Below, piece by piece: positions 19,192 to 26,797 of a stretch of 64,000 nucleotides of DNA. The stretch is from Chitinophaga sp. XS-30 (GTDB lineage: Bacteria > Bacteroidota > Bacteroidia > Chitinophagales > Chitinophagaceae). The stretch lies in contig NZ_CP043006.1 of the NCBI RefSeq assembly GCF_008086345.1, positions 2,602,032 to 2,666,031 on the forward strand, read 5' to 3'. How positions within the stretch are numbered: the first letter of the stretch is position 1; every line of letters begins with the position of its first letter. A model generated the notes under the pieces. It searched no databases, had not been told where the DNA came from, and saw only the letters and a list, made by a program, of their open reading frames with translations. A program made the translations under genes and the position numbers.

Positions 19192-20371
19192 ACATTTAGC
19201 CGCTTTATATAAGAAGGAATTATTGGAAAACGTGTTGCCCTTCTGGATCAATCATTCTAAAGACGAGCAGTCCGGAGGATATTTCACCTGCCTGGACCGC
19301 ACCGGGAAGGTATTTGATACCGACAAGTTCATGTGGCTGCAAGGCCGCGAAGTATGGATGTTCTCCATGTTGTACGACAAAGTACAGCAGAACCCTCAAT
19401 GGAAAGAAATGGCGGAGCATGGCGCAGCCTTCATGGAAAAATACGGAAGGGATGAGCAGGGCAACTGGTATTTTTCCCTCACCCGTGATGGTCAGCCCCT
19501 CATCCAGCCCTATAACATTTTTTCCGACTGCTTTGCGGCGCTGGGATTCGGTGCTTTATACAAGATAGACCCGAAGCCGGAATACTTCAGGATCGCAAAG
19601 GATACTTTCGATAATATCCTGGCACGCCGCAATAATCCCAAAGGATCGTACACGAAGAATGTAGCAGGCACCCGCAACCTGAAGAACTTCGCCCTCCCGA
19701 TGATCCTCTGCAACCTCTCGCTGGAGCTGGAGCATATCCTCGGCAGTGAGAAAGTGAATGAATTCATCCCCGAGGTGCTGGAAGAAGTGATGCACGTTTT
19801 CTACCAGGAAGACAGCGGCCTGGTGCTGGAAAATGTGTATGAGGATGGCAGCTTTTCAGATTCCTTTGAAGGCCGCCTGATCAATCCCGGGCATGCCATC
19901 GAAGCCATGTGGTTCATTATGGACCTTGGGGTGCGCCTGAAAGACGAGGCGCTGATTCACAAAGCCCTGAAGATCGGCTTGCATATGCTGGAATACGGCT
20001 GGGACAACCAATACGGTGGTATCCTGTATTTCATGGATATTAAAAATCATCCGCCGCAACAACTGGAATGGGACCAGAAACTCTGGTGGGTACATATGGA
20101 AACGCTGGTGTTTCTTGCCAAAGGCTGGCAACTGACCGGCAGCGAGGCCTGCAAGGCCTGGTTCGAAAAAGTGCATGCCTATACCTGGGAGCATTTTAAA
20201 GATAAAGAGCATCCTGAATGGTTCGGTTACCTGAATCGGAGAGGGGAACCTTTGCTGCAGCTGAAGGGCGGGAAATGGAAAGGATGTTTTCATGTGCCGC
20301 GCGCGCTTTACCAGGTCTGGCAGGCGCTGGAGAAGGCGCCAGCTTTCGTTGCGCAACCGGCAGCCGTGTAA
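19187..20371 (+). CDS. AGE-family N-acylglucosamine 2-epimerase/isomerase
   Basis: 394 residues, (alpha/alpha)6 barrel of the AGE superfamily. Visible are LQGREVWMFSMLYD, YNIFSDCFAALGFGAL, NPGHAIEAMWFIMDLGVRL (catalytic-type His) and WWVHMETLVFLAKGW (second catalytic-type His). Members epimerise N-acetylglucosamine/N-acetylmannosamine at C2 or isomerise mannose/fructose. No signal peptide, so cytoplasmic. Together with the SSS symporter and SGNH esterases this recalls sialic-acid or amino-sugar catabolism, but no aldolase/lyase is present in the window, so substrate remains open. Confidence 0.92.
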   Translation: MKHLAALYKKELLENVLPFWINHSKDEQSGGYFTCLDRTGKVFDTDKFMWLQGREVWMFSMLYDKVQQNPQWKEMAEHGAAFMEKYGRDEQGNWYFSLTRDGQPLIQPYNIFSDCFAALGFGALYKIDPKPEYFRIAKDTFDNILARRNNPKGSYTKNVAGTRNLKNFALPMILCNLSLELEHILGSEKVNEFIPEVLEEVMHVFYQEDSGLVLENVYEDGSFSDSFEGRLINPGHAIEAMWFIMDLGVRLKDEALIHKALKIGLHMLEYGWDNQYGGILYFMDIKNHPPQQLEWDQKLWWVHMETLVFLAKGWQLTGSEACKAWFEKVHAYTWEHFKDKEHPEWFGYLNRRGEPLLQLKGGKWKGCFHVPRALYQVWQALEKAPAFVAQPAAV

Positions 20372-20431
20372 AGTGAAGGCAGCGATGCCCGTGGATGTTG
20401 CGATATAAAAATTGATTGTCTATATTGAGAT

Positions 20432-21286
20432 ATGAGAAGTCTGCTTTTATTGCTGCTCACTGGCAGTGTAGCACAGGCGCAAACGCGCATCACATACGAT
20501 ATCAAAGGGGAAGATACCTTATACATGGATCATTATGCCCCTTCAGGAAACCCGAATGGCATGTCCGTTATCTTTGTGCATGGCGGCGGTTTTTCCAGCG
20601 GTGATCCGAAGAATCAGCGGCCCTTCGCGGAAGGGATGAGCCGGCGTGGGTATAATATCTTCGTGATATCCTACCGGTTGTATCTGAAAGACAGCAGCTT
20701 CAGCTGCAACACCCCCACGCCCGTAAAGCTCAAAGCGGTGCGCCTGGCGGTAGAGGACGCGGCAGATGCCTCGAAATACATTATCAGCAACGCCGCATCC
20801 CTGCAGGTGGATACCGGCAGGTTGTTCATCGCAGGCAGCAGCGCCGGCGCGGAAACAATCCTGCAACTGCTCTACAATCCTTTCGCCTCCTCAGACCCCG
20901 CGCGGTTTGATTTCTTCAGGCAGCAGCGCTTCAAAGGCGCGATGGTTTTCGCCGGCGCTTTGATCGATATCAATACCATGCGCAAGGATAATTACATTCC
21001 TACTTTGCTGATGCACGGCACAAAAGATCAGCTGGTGCCTTTCGGTACGGCAGCACATCATTATTGCAATGGCAATGCCGCCGGATGGCTGATGCTTTTC
21101 GGGGCAAAGACCATCTATGAACAGGTAAAATCCTGGAGAAAGCAGGTAGTGTTATATACTTATGAAGGCAAGGGGCATGAAGTGAGCAACCGGATGTTCC
21201 GGGAATTTGAGAAGATGGATGGATTTATGAAAAGTGTTGCCGCCGGGAAGAAAATAGGGGCCAGGGAATTTTTTGTTAATGATTGA
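20432..21286 (+). CDS. Secreted alpha/beta-hydrolase (carboxylesterase-like)
   Basis: 284 residues with a short signal peptide (ends VAQAQ, residue 17). VFVHGGGFSSGD-like HGGG gives the oxyanion hole, AGSSAGAE the nucleophile Ser, HGTKDQLVPFG the acid Asp and YEGKGHE the His. It resembles BD-FAE/carboxylesterase-type enzymes that remove acyl or feruloyl groups from glycans. Last gene of the plus-strand sugar locus, 60 nt after the epimerase. A third esterase-type activity in one locus suggests a heavily acylated substrate. Confidence 0.87.
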   Translation: MRSLLLLLLTGSVAQAQTRITYDIKGEDTLYMDHYAPSGNPNGMSVIFVHGGGFSSGDPKNQRPFAEGMSRRGYNIFVISYRLYLKDSSFSCNTPTPVKLKAVRLAVEDAADASKYIISNAASLQVDTGRLFIAGSSAGAETILQLLYNPFASSDPARFDFFRQQRFKGAMVFAGALIDINTMRKDNYIPTLLMHGTKDQLVPFGTAAHHYCNGNAAGWLMLFGAKTIYEQVKSWRKQVVLYTYEGKGHEVSNRMFREFEKMDGFMKSVAAGKKIGAREFFVND

Positions 21287-21319
21287 TTATCAATTGTTTG
21301 ATGAAAGTTTACTGGAGAA

Positions 21320-21603
21320 TTGCCCCCAAAATGGGTCTGTAAAGTGAAGAAATTGCCCCCTAAATGTGCCTGATTTCACTTCAGTTGCCCCCAAAATGGG
21401 TCAAAAAAATGAAAAAATTGCCCCCTAAATGTGCCGCTCCGCACAACCTCGCAGTACGGTTATATAACGGGAAGGTTAAAATAGACAAGCTGACTACCAT
21501 AAAAGGGAAAGATTACCAATTGCTGAATCTCCCTTATTACTTAAGCACACATATCGGAAAGTACCTGGACTGGATGATTGCTGCCGCAACAGCATCAGGT
21601 TAA
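21320..21603. mobile_element. Probable insertion-sequence remnant with 65-bp tandem terminal repeats
   Basis: TTGCCCCCAAAATGGGTC occurs at 21320 and 21385, and AATTGCCCCCTAAATGTGCC at 21351 and 21416, giving two tandem 65-bp units. Such multiple end repeats recall the transposase-binding ends of IS21-like elements. The rest encodes a short open frame to 21603 (visible text KIDKLTTIKGKDYQLLNLPY) that I do not recognise and that could be a fragment. No transposase genes are nearby. I infer a deletion scar; family assignment is tentative. Confidence 0.4.
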
Positions 21604-21604
21604 C

Positions 21605-22465
21605 TCAAAACGTTCTGTACTCCACCTTTTTCTTTTGACTGCTTTGCCATACCGCTTTGGTCACGAAATGCCCCAGCAGCGATCCCATCACCACATCGCT
21701 CGCCCAGTGCCGGTTATGGTATATTCTTGATATAGCCGTAACGCCGGCAATGGTGTACACCAGCGGCGGCACCCATTTCGTATCCCTGAATTCCAGCGCC
21801 AGCGCTGTGGCTACGGTAAAGATCGTATTGCTGTGGCCTGAAGGGGAGGAGGTGTAACCCTGTTTGGCGAAAGGAAGCGCATAATCAAAAGCAGAGTTGG
21901 TGGCATCGGGCCTGGCCCGGCGGATCAGTTTTTTGCTGGCCGTGTATATAACCGTGGAGATCGCCAGCGCCTTGACCCCGGTAAGCCCGGCGGATTCAAA
22001 TTTGGGCTGCCTGGTAATAAGGCCGGCCACGTACATGGCGGGGAAGATATATACGCCATAAGTATTGCCGAATGGCTCCGCAGTATTGGCTACTTTTTCA
22101 CCTATACCGCCGCGGTTATGCTGCACGATATGGCGGATCTCCCAGTCCGCCGCCATTAATGCGCCAATGCTGGCGGTGGCAACGGAAAACCTTACCCAGT
22201 CCTTCTTTTCCCAATGTGCCGGCCGGGAAACGGTATAGGTGAAGGATGGCCAGAAGCTTTTCAGGTAGCGGGCATTGAGGCGGTAATATTGGGGTTCGGG
22301 GGCGAGGGTATCCGCCTGTCCGCTCCCATATTGCCCGTCCGGAGCCAGGGTATCCACCTGAAGCTGTTCCTCCCGCGGAATGGTATCCGCCTCGTGATAA
22401 TGGCCCATGGCCGCCGCAGCCGCGATCAGAAAATTCGCCAGTAAGACAAACGCTCGAAAAAACAT
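21605..22465 (-). CDS. PAP2-family lipid phosphatase
   Basis: 286 residues with a signal peptide or anchor and several membrane segments. The phosphatase signature is complete: KKLIRRARP, SPSGHSN and SRIYHNRHWASDV supply the Lys/Arg, Ser-Gly-His and Arg/His/Asp residues. Members dephosphorylate undecaprenyl pyrophosphate or phosphatidic acid, or lipid A in Bacteroidota (LpxE/F-like). The region after the signal has repeated TLAPxxQY text, a low-complexity linker. It lies 19 nt downstream of the LytTR regulator on the same strand and may be cotranscribed with it. Confidence 0.92.
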   Translation of the reverse strand: MFFRAFVLLANFLIAAAAAMGHYHEADTIPREEQLQVDTLAPDGQYGSGQADTLAPEPQYYRLNARYLKSFWPSFTYTVSRPAHWEKKDWVRFSVATASIGALMAADWEIRHIVQHNRGGIGEKVANTAEPFGNTYGVYIFPAMYVAGLITRQPKFESAGLTGVKALAISTVIYTASKKLIRRARPDATNSAFDYALPFAKQGYTSSPSGHSNTIFTVATALALEFRDTKWVPPLVYTIAGVTAISRIYHNRHWASDVVMGSLLGHFVTKAVWQSSQKKKVEYRTF

Positions 22466-22484
22466 GCTGCGAATATATGAACTT

Positions 22485-23174
22485 CTACCGCTCCTTCAGC
22501 TTGTTCAGATTGATCTTGAAGGTTTGGCCTACCGGAAGGCTTTCGTCCAGGATCACCACATGCCGCGGCCCCCATTCTTCCACTTTATCCGCCGCAATGA
22601 TGTAGGACTTGTGTATCCTGACGAATGTGCCGGATGGCAGCAGCTTCTCCATCTCCGCCGTGGTGGCGTTCACCACCAGGCATTTGTTTTCGAGGTACAC
22701 TTTCACATAGTTGCCCATGCTTTGCACATAGTAGATATCCTGCGGGTCCACGGTGGTCTGGGTGCTGCCGGTTTTCAGCACCAGCGGCTCTTCCGGCTGA
22801 TTGCTGGGAGGCGCTTCCTGCTGCAGGATCTTGTTCACCGCTTTGAGAAAGCGGGGAAAGCTGATGGGTTTCAGGATGTAGTCCACCACATCGTACTCAT
22901 AACTCTCCAGCGCAAACTCGCTGTAGGCGCTGGTAAGAATGATCTTGGGATGATTGTTGTTCAGGATCTTCAGCAGGTCCAGCCCGCTTAGTTCCGGCAT
23001 ATTGATATCCAGGAAAACCAGGTCTACCTTCTCCCGGTGCAGGAAATTGGCGGTTTCCATGGCATTGTAGCAATGGCCTGTGATCTGCAGGGCCTGTACT
23101 TTTTCGATATGGGCTTCGAGCACATAATGCGCTCCCGGTTCATCATCTACGATCAGGCAACGGAGTGCTTGCAT
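22485..23174 (-). CDS. LytTR-family response regulator
   Basis: 229 residues. Receiver domain (1-120) with the DDE acidic pair near the start (CLIVDDEPG), phospho-acceptor Asp in FLDINMPELSG, Thr/Ser in LTSAYSEF and Lys in YILKPISF. LytTR DNA-binding domain (about 130-229) with VQSMGNYVKVYLENK and RIHKSYIIAADKV. I start at ATG 23174; an upstream TTG at 23183 would add three residues. It overlaps the 3' end of the kinase gene by 32 nt, so the pair is translationally coupled. Confidence 0.95.
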   Translation of the reverse strand: MQALRCLIVDDEPGAHYVLEAHIEKVQALQITGHCYNAMETANFLHREKVDLVFLDINMPELSGLDLLKILNNNHPKIILTSAYSEFALESYEYDVVDYILKPISFPRFLKAVNKILQQEAPPSNQPEEPLVLKTGSTQTTVDPQDIYYVQSMGNYVKVYLENKCLVVNATTAEMEKLLPSGTFVRIHKSYIIAADKVEEWGPRHVVILDESLPVGQTFKINLNKLKER

Positions 23175-24177
23175 GGCGTTCAAGTGTTAACAGGAGTTCT
23201 GTATGATAAATATTGTTCTCTTCATGGGTCACCAGCGTATGCTTGTCCGGGTACGCCAGGGCCAGCCGCTGCTTCACGTTGTTCAATCCCACCCCTGTCG
23301 AAGATACGGAGGATTTGTTTGCCGGTACGGTATTGCGGATACGCAGCAGCAGCGTTTCATTCCTGATCTCCAGCTCTACCTTGATATAGCTGGCCTGGAT
23401 ACTGGATGGCGCATACTTGAAGGCATTCTCCACAAAGGTAATGAGTATCAGGGGAGTGATCAGCAGGTCTTTCTCACTGCCCTTTTTCTTGAAATTCACC
23501 TGGCACCGCTGCCGGACCCGCGCCCTTTCCAGGTGTACATAGTTGCGGATGAACTGCAGCTCATCTTCCAGCGGCACCAGCTGCTTGCGGGAGCTTTCCA
23601 GCTGGTAGCGCAGCAGCTCGGAAATACTGAGGATCAGCTCCGGCGTTTTATTCGGATAACGGAGACTGACGCCGTACAGATTGTTCAGGGTATTGAAAAA
23701 GAAGTGCGGGTTCAGCTGGCTTTGCAGGTACTGGATCTCCTTATCGCGCATCAGCAGCGAATTGCGCAGCTCCATCGTATGGAGGGTTGCCTGGCGGTAC
23801 ATGAACCACAGGCCGATCCCCACCAGCAGGCAGGTCACCGCAAACACAAGGTCCCCGATCCAGAACATTTCTATATCCACCTTGAAGATATGTACCCGCA
23901 AGCCATAGGTGATAGCTGTCGTTACCGTCAGCCACCCCGCCAGCAGCCAGATATACTGCCAGTATTGCCGTTTCATGATCAGCAATTGCAGCATGTACTT
24001 GTTGTGCAATACCGCCATGATGTATACCGCCAATACCGAGATCCCCTGGTACAGGTACACTTTCGTATTGCTGAGTGGCGTATATTGAATATTGATGAGC
24101 ACATTCAGCGTCAGCAATATGATCAGAAAAAGTATGTTGACAACCCAGCTCCTGTTCAGAATGTTTTTGAAAGCCAT
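23143..24177 (-). CDS. LytS-like sensor histidine kinase (His_kinase family)
   Basis: 344 residues. About four membrane helices in the first 135 residues with short loops, so sensing is probably within or near the membrane. A coiled linker and the kinase core follow, with QSQLNPHFFFNTLNNLYG as the phospho-acceptor His region, ITFVENAFKYAP as the N-box and GVGLNNVKQRL as the G-box. Partner of the overlapping LytTR regulator. These pairs in Bacteroidota often control neighbouring transport or envelope genes; the target here may be the PAP2 gene. Confidence 0.95.
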   Translation of the reverse strand: MAFKNILNRSWVVNILFLIILLTLNVLINIQYTPLSNTKVYLYQGISVLAVYIMAVLHNKYMLQLLIMKRQYWQYIWLLAGWLTVTTAITYGLRVHIFKVDIEMFWIGDLVFAVTCLLVGIGLWFMYRQATLHTMELRNSLLMRDKEIQYLQSQLNPHFFFNTLNNLYGVSLRYPNKTPELILSISELLRYQLESSRKQLVPLEDELQFIRNYVHLERARVRQRCQVNFKKKGSEKDLLITPLILITFVENAFKYAPSSIQASYIKVELEIRNETLLLRIRNTVPANKSSVSSTGVGLNNVKQRLALAYPDKHTLVTHEENNIYHTELLLTLERHASTPLPDRR

Positions 24178-24250
24178 ACAGCAGGCAATTTAAGGCGATC
24201 CGGCGCTATTTTGAACAAATATCTGATGATTCGCATTCATCAACCGGCTT

Positions 24251-24279
24251 TTTGTATCCCGGGTTTACCGGTATCTTTA
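24251..24279 (+). promoter_or_regulatory. Candidate promoter of the EcsC-like gene
   Basis: TTTG (24251-24254), 17-nt spacer, then TATCTTTA (24272-24279), one base from TAnnTTTG. The predicted transcript start near 24286 would give an 11-nt leader to the ATG at 24297. Confidence 0.5.
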
Positions 24280-24296
24280 TAAAAACAAATATCAGG

Positions 24297-25037
24297 ATGT
24301 ACGATCAGCAGACAAAACGGGAGATGGAAACCTGGCAGCAAAAGATGCGCAAAGACCCTAATTGGGTGGACCGTACCGCGAAATCTGTGCAGGACCGTAT
24401 CAACCGTGTGATCCCGGAGAAAGTGCATCATGCCATTACGGCTACGATCAAGCAGATGGTGCGCGGAGTGCTGTTCGGCGCAAAATATACCGTGCCTGCG
24501 CTGCCGCGCCACGTTTCCCTGATGCAGACGGAAACGGCCGTACGCAGACAGATCGATATCTACCGGAAAACGGCCGCGGCCGAAGGCGGGATCACCGGTG
24601 CGGGAGGCATTTTGCTGGGGCTGGCGGACTTCCCCATCCTCCTGGGCATCAAGCTGAAGTTGTTATTCGATATCGCCACGCTGTACGGCTATGACGTGAA
24701 AGATTACAAGGAACGGGTATATATGCTCCATATTTTCCAGCTGGCCTTCAGCAGCCCGCAGCACCGGAAAATGGTATTTGAACAGATCACGGACTGGAAT
24801 ACGAAAAGCAAAGCACTGCCGGATGATATTCATGCCTTCGACTGGCGCAGGTTCCAGCAGGAGTACCGGGATCATCTGGACCTCGCCAAGATGGCGCAGC
24901 TGATACCCGTGATCGGCGCTGTGGTGGGTGTTGTGGTGAACTACCGCCTGATCAACAGGCTGGGAGAAACGGCCATGAATGCTTACCGGATGCGGTATTG
25001 GGCGGACCTAGCGGAAGAGCGGTCAATACTGCCTTAA
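24297..25037 (+). CDS. EcsC-family protein
   Basis: 246 residues. The GGITGAGGILLGLADFPILL glycine-rich hydrophobic segment and the later LIPVIGAVVGVVVNYRLINR segment are the EcsC hallmarks. EcsC proteins accompany the Ecs exporter in Firmicutes, but stand-alone members in Bacteroidota have no settled role. The ATG at 24297 follows an A-rich/AGG stretch; the longer TTG-initiated frame would lie within the promoter. The stop codon overlaps the convergent aminopeptidase gene by 15 nt. Confidence 0.85.
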   Translation: MYDQQTKREMETWQQKMRKDPNWVDRTAKSVQDRINRVIPEKVHHAITATIKQMVRGVLFGAKYTVPALPRHVSLMQTETAVRRQIDIYRKTAAAEGGITGAGGILLGLADFPILLGIKLKLLFDIATLYGYDVKDYKERVYMLHIFQLAFSSPQHRKMVFEQITDWNTKSKALPDDIHAFDWRRFQQEYRDHLDLAKMAQLIPVIGAVVGVVVNYRLINRLGETAMNAYRMRYWADLAEERSILP

Positions 25038-26414
25038 AGCCTCTATCTCCTTCAACGTTTTCGGGAGGTGCTTGCCCAGCTTATGGCTGCCATCTGCGGT
25101 GATGAGGAAATTGTCTTCTATCCTGATGCCTCCAAAGTCTTTGTAAGCCGCTACAGCCTTATAATTGATGAACTGTTCCAGTTTCTTTTCGGCCATCCAG
25201 CGGTCGGTCAGCTCCGGGATCATATAAATGCCCGGTTCTACCGTCAAAACAAACCCCGCTTCCAGCTCGCGCCCCAGGCGGAGGGATTTCCAGCCGAATT
25301 CCCGGCTTTTTTTCAGGCTGTCCGTATACCCCACATATTCCTCACCCAGGTCTTCCATATCATGCACATCCAGGCCCATCATATGGCCCAGTCCGCATTG
25401 AAAGAACAGGGTATGCACACCGGCGGCCACTGCTTCCGCAGGGTCGCCTTTGATCAGCCCGATGGCCTTCATGCCGCTGAGCAGGGTTTCGCAGGCCTGC
25501 GTATGCACTTCCCGGAAGGTGATGCCCGGCCGCAGGAGGCTGATGGCATGGTCCATTGCCCCCAGCACGATCTGGTAGATCTCCTTTTGCCGGCTGGTGA
25601 ACTCCCGGCCCACCGGGAAAGTGCGGGTAAGGTCGCCGGCGTAATGCATCGCGTTTTCCGCGCCGGCATCGTTCAGGACCATCTGTCCATCCCCGATGGT
25701 ATTGCCATGATAGTGATTATGCAGGATCTCCCCGTTGACGCTGAGGATCACGGGATAGGCCAGGCGCCCATTGGCCGCGGCCGCCACTTCTTCCACTTTT
25801 GCCACCAGCTCGTATTCCTTCATGCCGGGCCGTGCATGCCGGATGGCGGCCATATGCATATCCGTGCTGATGGACACGGCATCTTCTATTTCCCTGATCT
25901 CGATATCCTCTTTATAGGCCCGTTGCCGTATCACGGCTTTGATCAGGGTAACGGAATCCGCCAGCTCCGGTGCTGTTTGCAGCCAGGCGGCCAGCTGTAT
26001 GCAGTTCTCCGGACGGTAAGGCTTCAGTATATGCACCGGCCGGCCATGTGCCTGCGCATCCTGCACCACTGCTCCGGCCTTTTGATAGGGCGCAGTGGAG
26101 GAAACGCCCACCAGCTCCGCCATTTCCCGTACCGTGGGCAGCGGCCCCGTCCAGATAATATCATCGATACCCTGCTCATTCCCGTAGATGGTCGCTTCCC
26201 CGCTGGCCGTATCCATTATAGCGGCCAGGCCCGGCACATCCAGCCCGAAATAGTACAGGAAAGTACTGTCCTGGCGGAAAGGGTAGCAGTTATCTTTATA
26301 GTTCATACTGCTCTCCTGGTTGCCCATCAGGAGGATCAGGCCGGTGCCTACTTCCTGCAGCAGCTTTTTTCTTCTGTTGATATAGACTTCTTTCGGGAAA
26401 AGACTGAAATGCAT
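25023..26414 (-). CDS. Xaa-Pro aminopeptidase (aminopeptidase P)
   Basis: 463 residues: N-terminal AMP_N domain (NRRKKLLQEVGTGLILLMGN) and a C-terminal pita-bread peptidase. The two-metal ligands are visible in order: Asp in VLNDAGAEN, Asp in AGDLTRTFPVG, His in CGLGHMMGLDVHD, Glu in LTVEPGIYM and Glu in GGIRIEDNFL. It removes N-terminal residues preceding proline and is cytoplasmic housekeeping. It overlaps the 3' end of the EcsC-like gene. TACATTTG on the minus strand (26441-26434) is a good -7 element 20 nt before the ATG. Confidence 0.95.
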   Translation of the reverse strand: MHFSLFPKEVYINRRKKLLQEVGTGLILLMGNQESSMNYKDNCYPFRQDSTFLYYFGLDVPGLAAIMDTASGEATIYGNEQGIDDIIWTGPLPTVREMAELVGVSSTAPYQKAGAVVQDAQAHGRPVHILKPYRPENCIQLAAWLQTAPELADSVTLIKAVIRQRAYKEDIEIREIEDAVSISTDMHMAAIRHARPGMKEYELVAKVEEVAAAANGRLAYPVILSVNGEILHNHYHGNTIGDGQMVLNDAGAENAMHYAGDLTRTFPVGREFTSRQKEIYQIVLGAMDHAISLLRPGITFREVHTQACETLLSGMKAIGLIKGDPAEAVAAGVHTLFFQCGLGHMMGLDVHDMEDLGEEYVGYTDSLKKSREFGWKSLRLGRELEAGFVLTVEPGIYMIPELTDRWMAEKKLEQFINYKAVAAYKDFGGIRIEDNFLITADGSHKLGKHLPKTLKEIEALRQY

Positions 26415-26520
26415 GGTAATGATAATTGATATTCAAATGTAAAGAATGCAGCGCAGAGGCCGGCCATTTTTAGATATTTTCAAAAAATGACCGCTATTTC
26501 AGCATTTTACAAGAAATTAA

Positions 26521-26550
26521 TTTGATTATCCGGATTACTTCCTAAATTTG
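26521..26550 (+). promoter_or_regulatory. Promoter of the his operon
   Basis: TTTG at 26521-26524, an 18-nt spacer and TAAATTTG at 26543-26550, an exact match to the Bacteroidota sigma factor consensus. The transcript should begin near 26557, only about 11 nt before the leader-peptide ATG. Confidence 0.8.
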
Positions 26551-26567
26551 CACTCGAATTATAAAAC

Positions 26568-26633
26568 ATGAACAACAACGTACATACACATCATCACCAT
26601 ACTTACCCGAACGGTAGGCAGGGGATGCTGTAA
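26568..26633 (+). CDS. hisL: Histidine operon leader peptide
   Basis: 21-codon open frame too short for most gene finders. The peptide starts MNNNVHTHHHHTYPNG: five of its codons 6-11 are His (CAT ACA CAT CAT CAC CAT). It lies between a consensus promoter and a terminator hairpin, immediately upstream of hisG. When charged tRNA-His is scarce the ribosome should stall on this run, directly before the first pairing segment (26602-26607). This is the classic attenuation arrangement known from enterobacterial his operons; here it is deduced from sequence alone. Confidence 0.9.
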   Translation: MNNNVHTHHHHTYPNGRQGML

Positions 26634-26688
26634 TGTACATGCAGATATTCACCATAAAAGGCTTACCGCATCCCGGTAAGCCTTTTTT
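26602..26688 (+). terminator. his attenuator (mutually exclusive hairpins with terminator)
   Basis: Segment 1 CTTACC (26602-26607) can pair with segment 2 GGTAGG (26613-26618). Segment 2 extended, CGGTAGGC (26612-26619), can pair with segment 3 GCTTACCG (26661-26668), eight pairs including one G-U. Segment 3 also forms the terminator AAAAGGCTTACCG / CGGTAAGCCTTTT (26656-26668 with 26674-26686, five-base loop) followed by a T tract. Segment 1 starts two bases after the last His codon, so stalling there frees segment 2 for antitermination. Confidence 0.87.
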
Positions 26689-26698
26689 GTTTCAAACC

Positions 26699-26797
26699 GG
26701 ATGAAACGGAGGTTTCTCCCGGCCCGTGAAAAATAAAAATGAACTGATGAGACGTAAGTCCCATTTGGCCCGTAAAGTATAAAAATGTACAAATGAA
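26699..26797 (+). repeat. Start-site hairpin element, copy E (tandem, before hisG)
   Basis: Two full units with ATGs at 26701, 26747 and 26793, exactly 46 nt apart. Unit 1 hairpin: CCGGATGAAAC-GGAG-GTTTCTCCCGG. Unit 2 hairpin: CTGATGAGAC-GTAA-GTCCCATTTG with a GNRA loop. The loop-proximal pairs differ between units yet stay paired. CATTTG (26762-26767) is perfectly complementary to CAAATG (26790-26795) spanning the hisG start. The short frames MKRRFLPAREK and MRRKSHLARKV end before the next ATG. Confidence 0.75.

Noticed and set aside
25068-26429. 453-codon plus-strand frame opposite aminopeptidase P
   Set aside because: Antisense to all metal-ligand motifs of the aminopeptidase; no family features of its own.
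26568-26633. His-rich short frame seen as an artificial histidine tag
   Set aside because: Natural context: consensus promoter, terminator and hisG follow in attenuator order; codons CAT and CAC are mixed with Thr.
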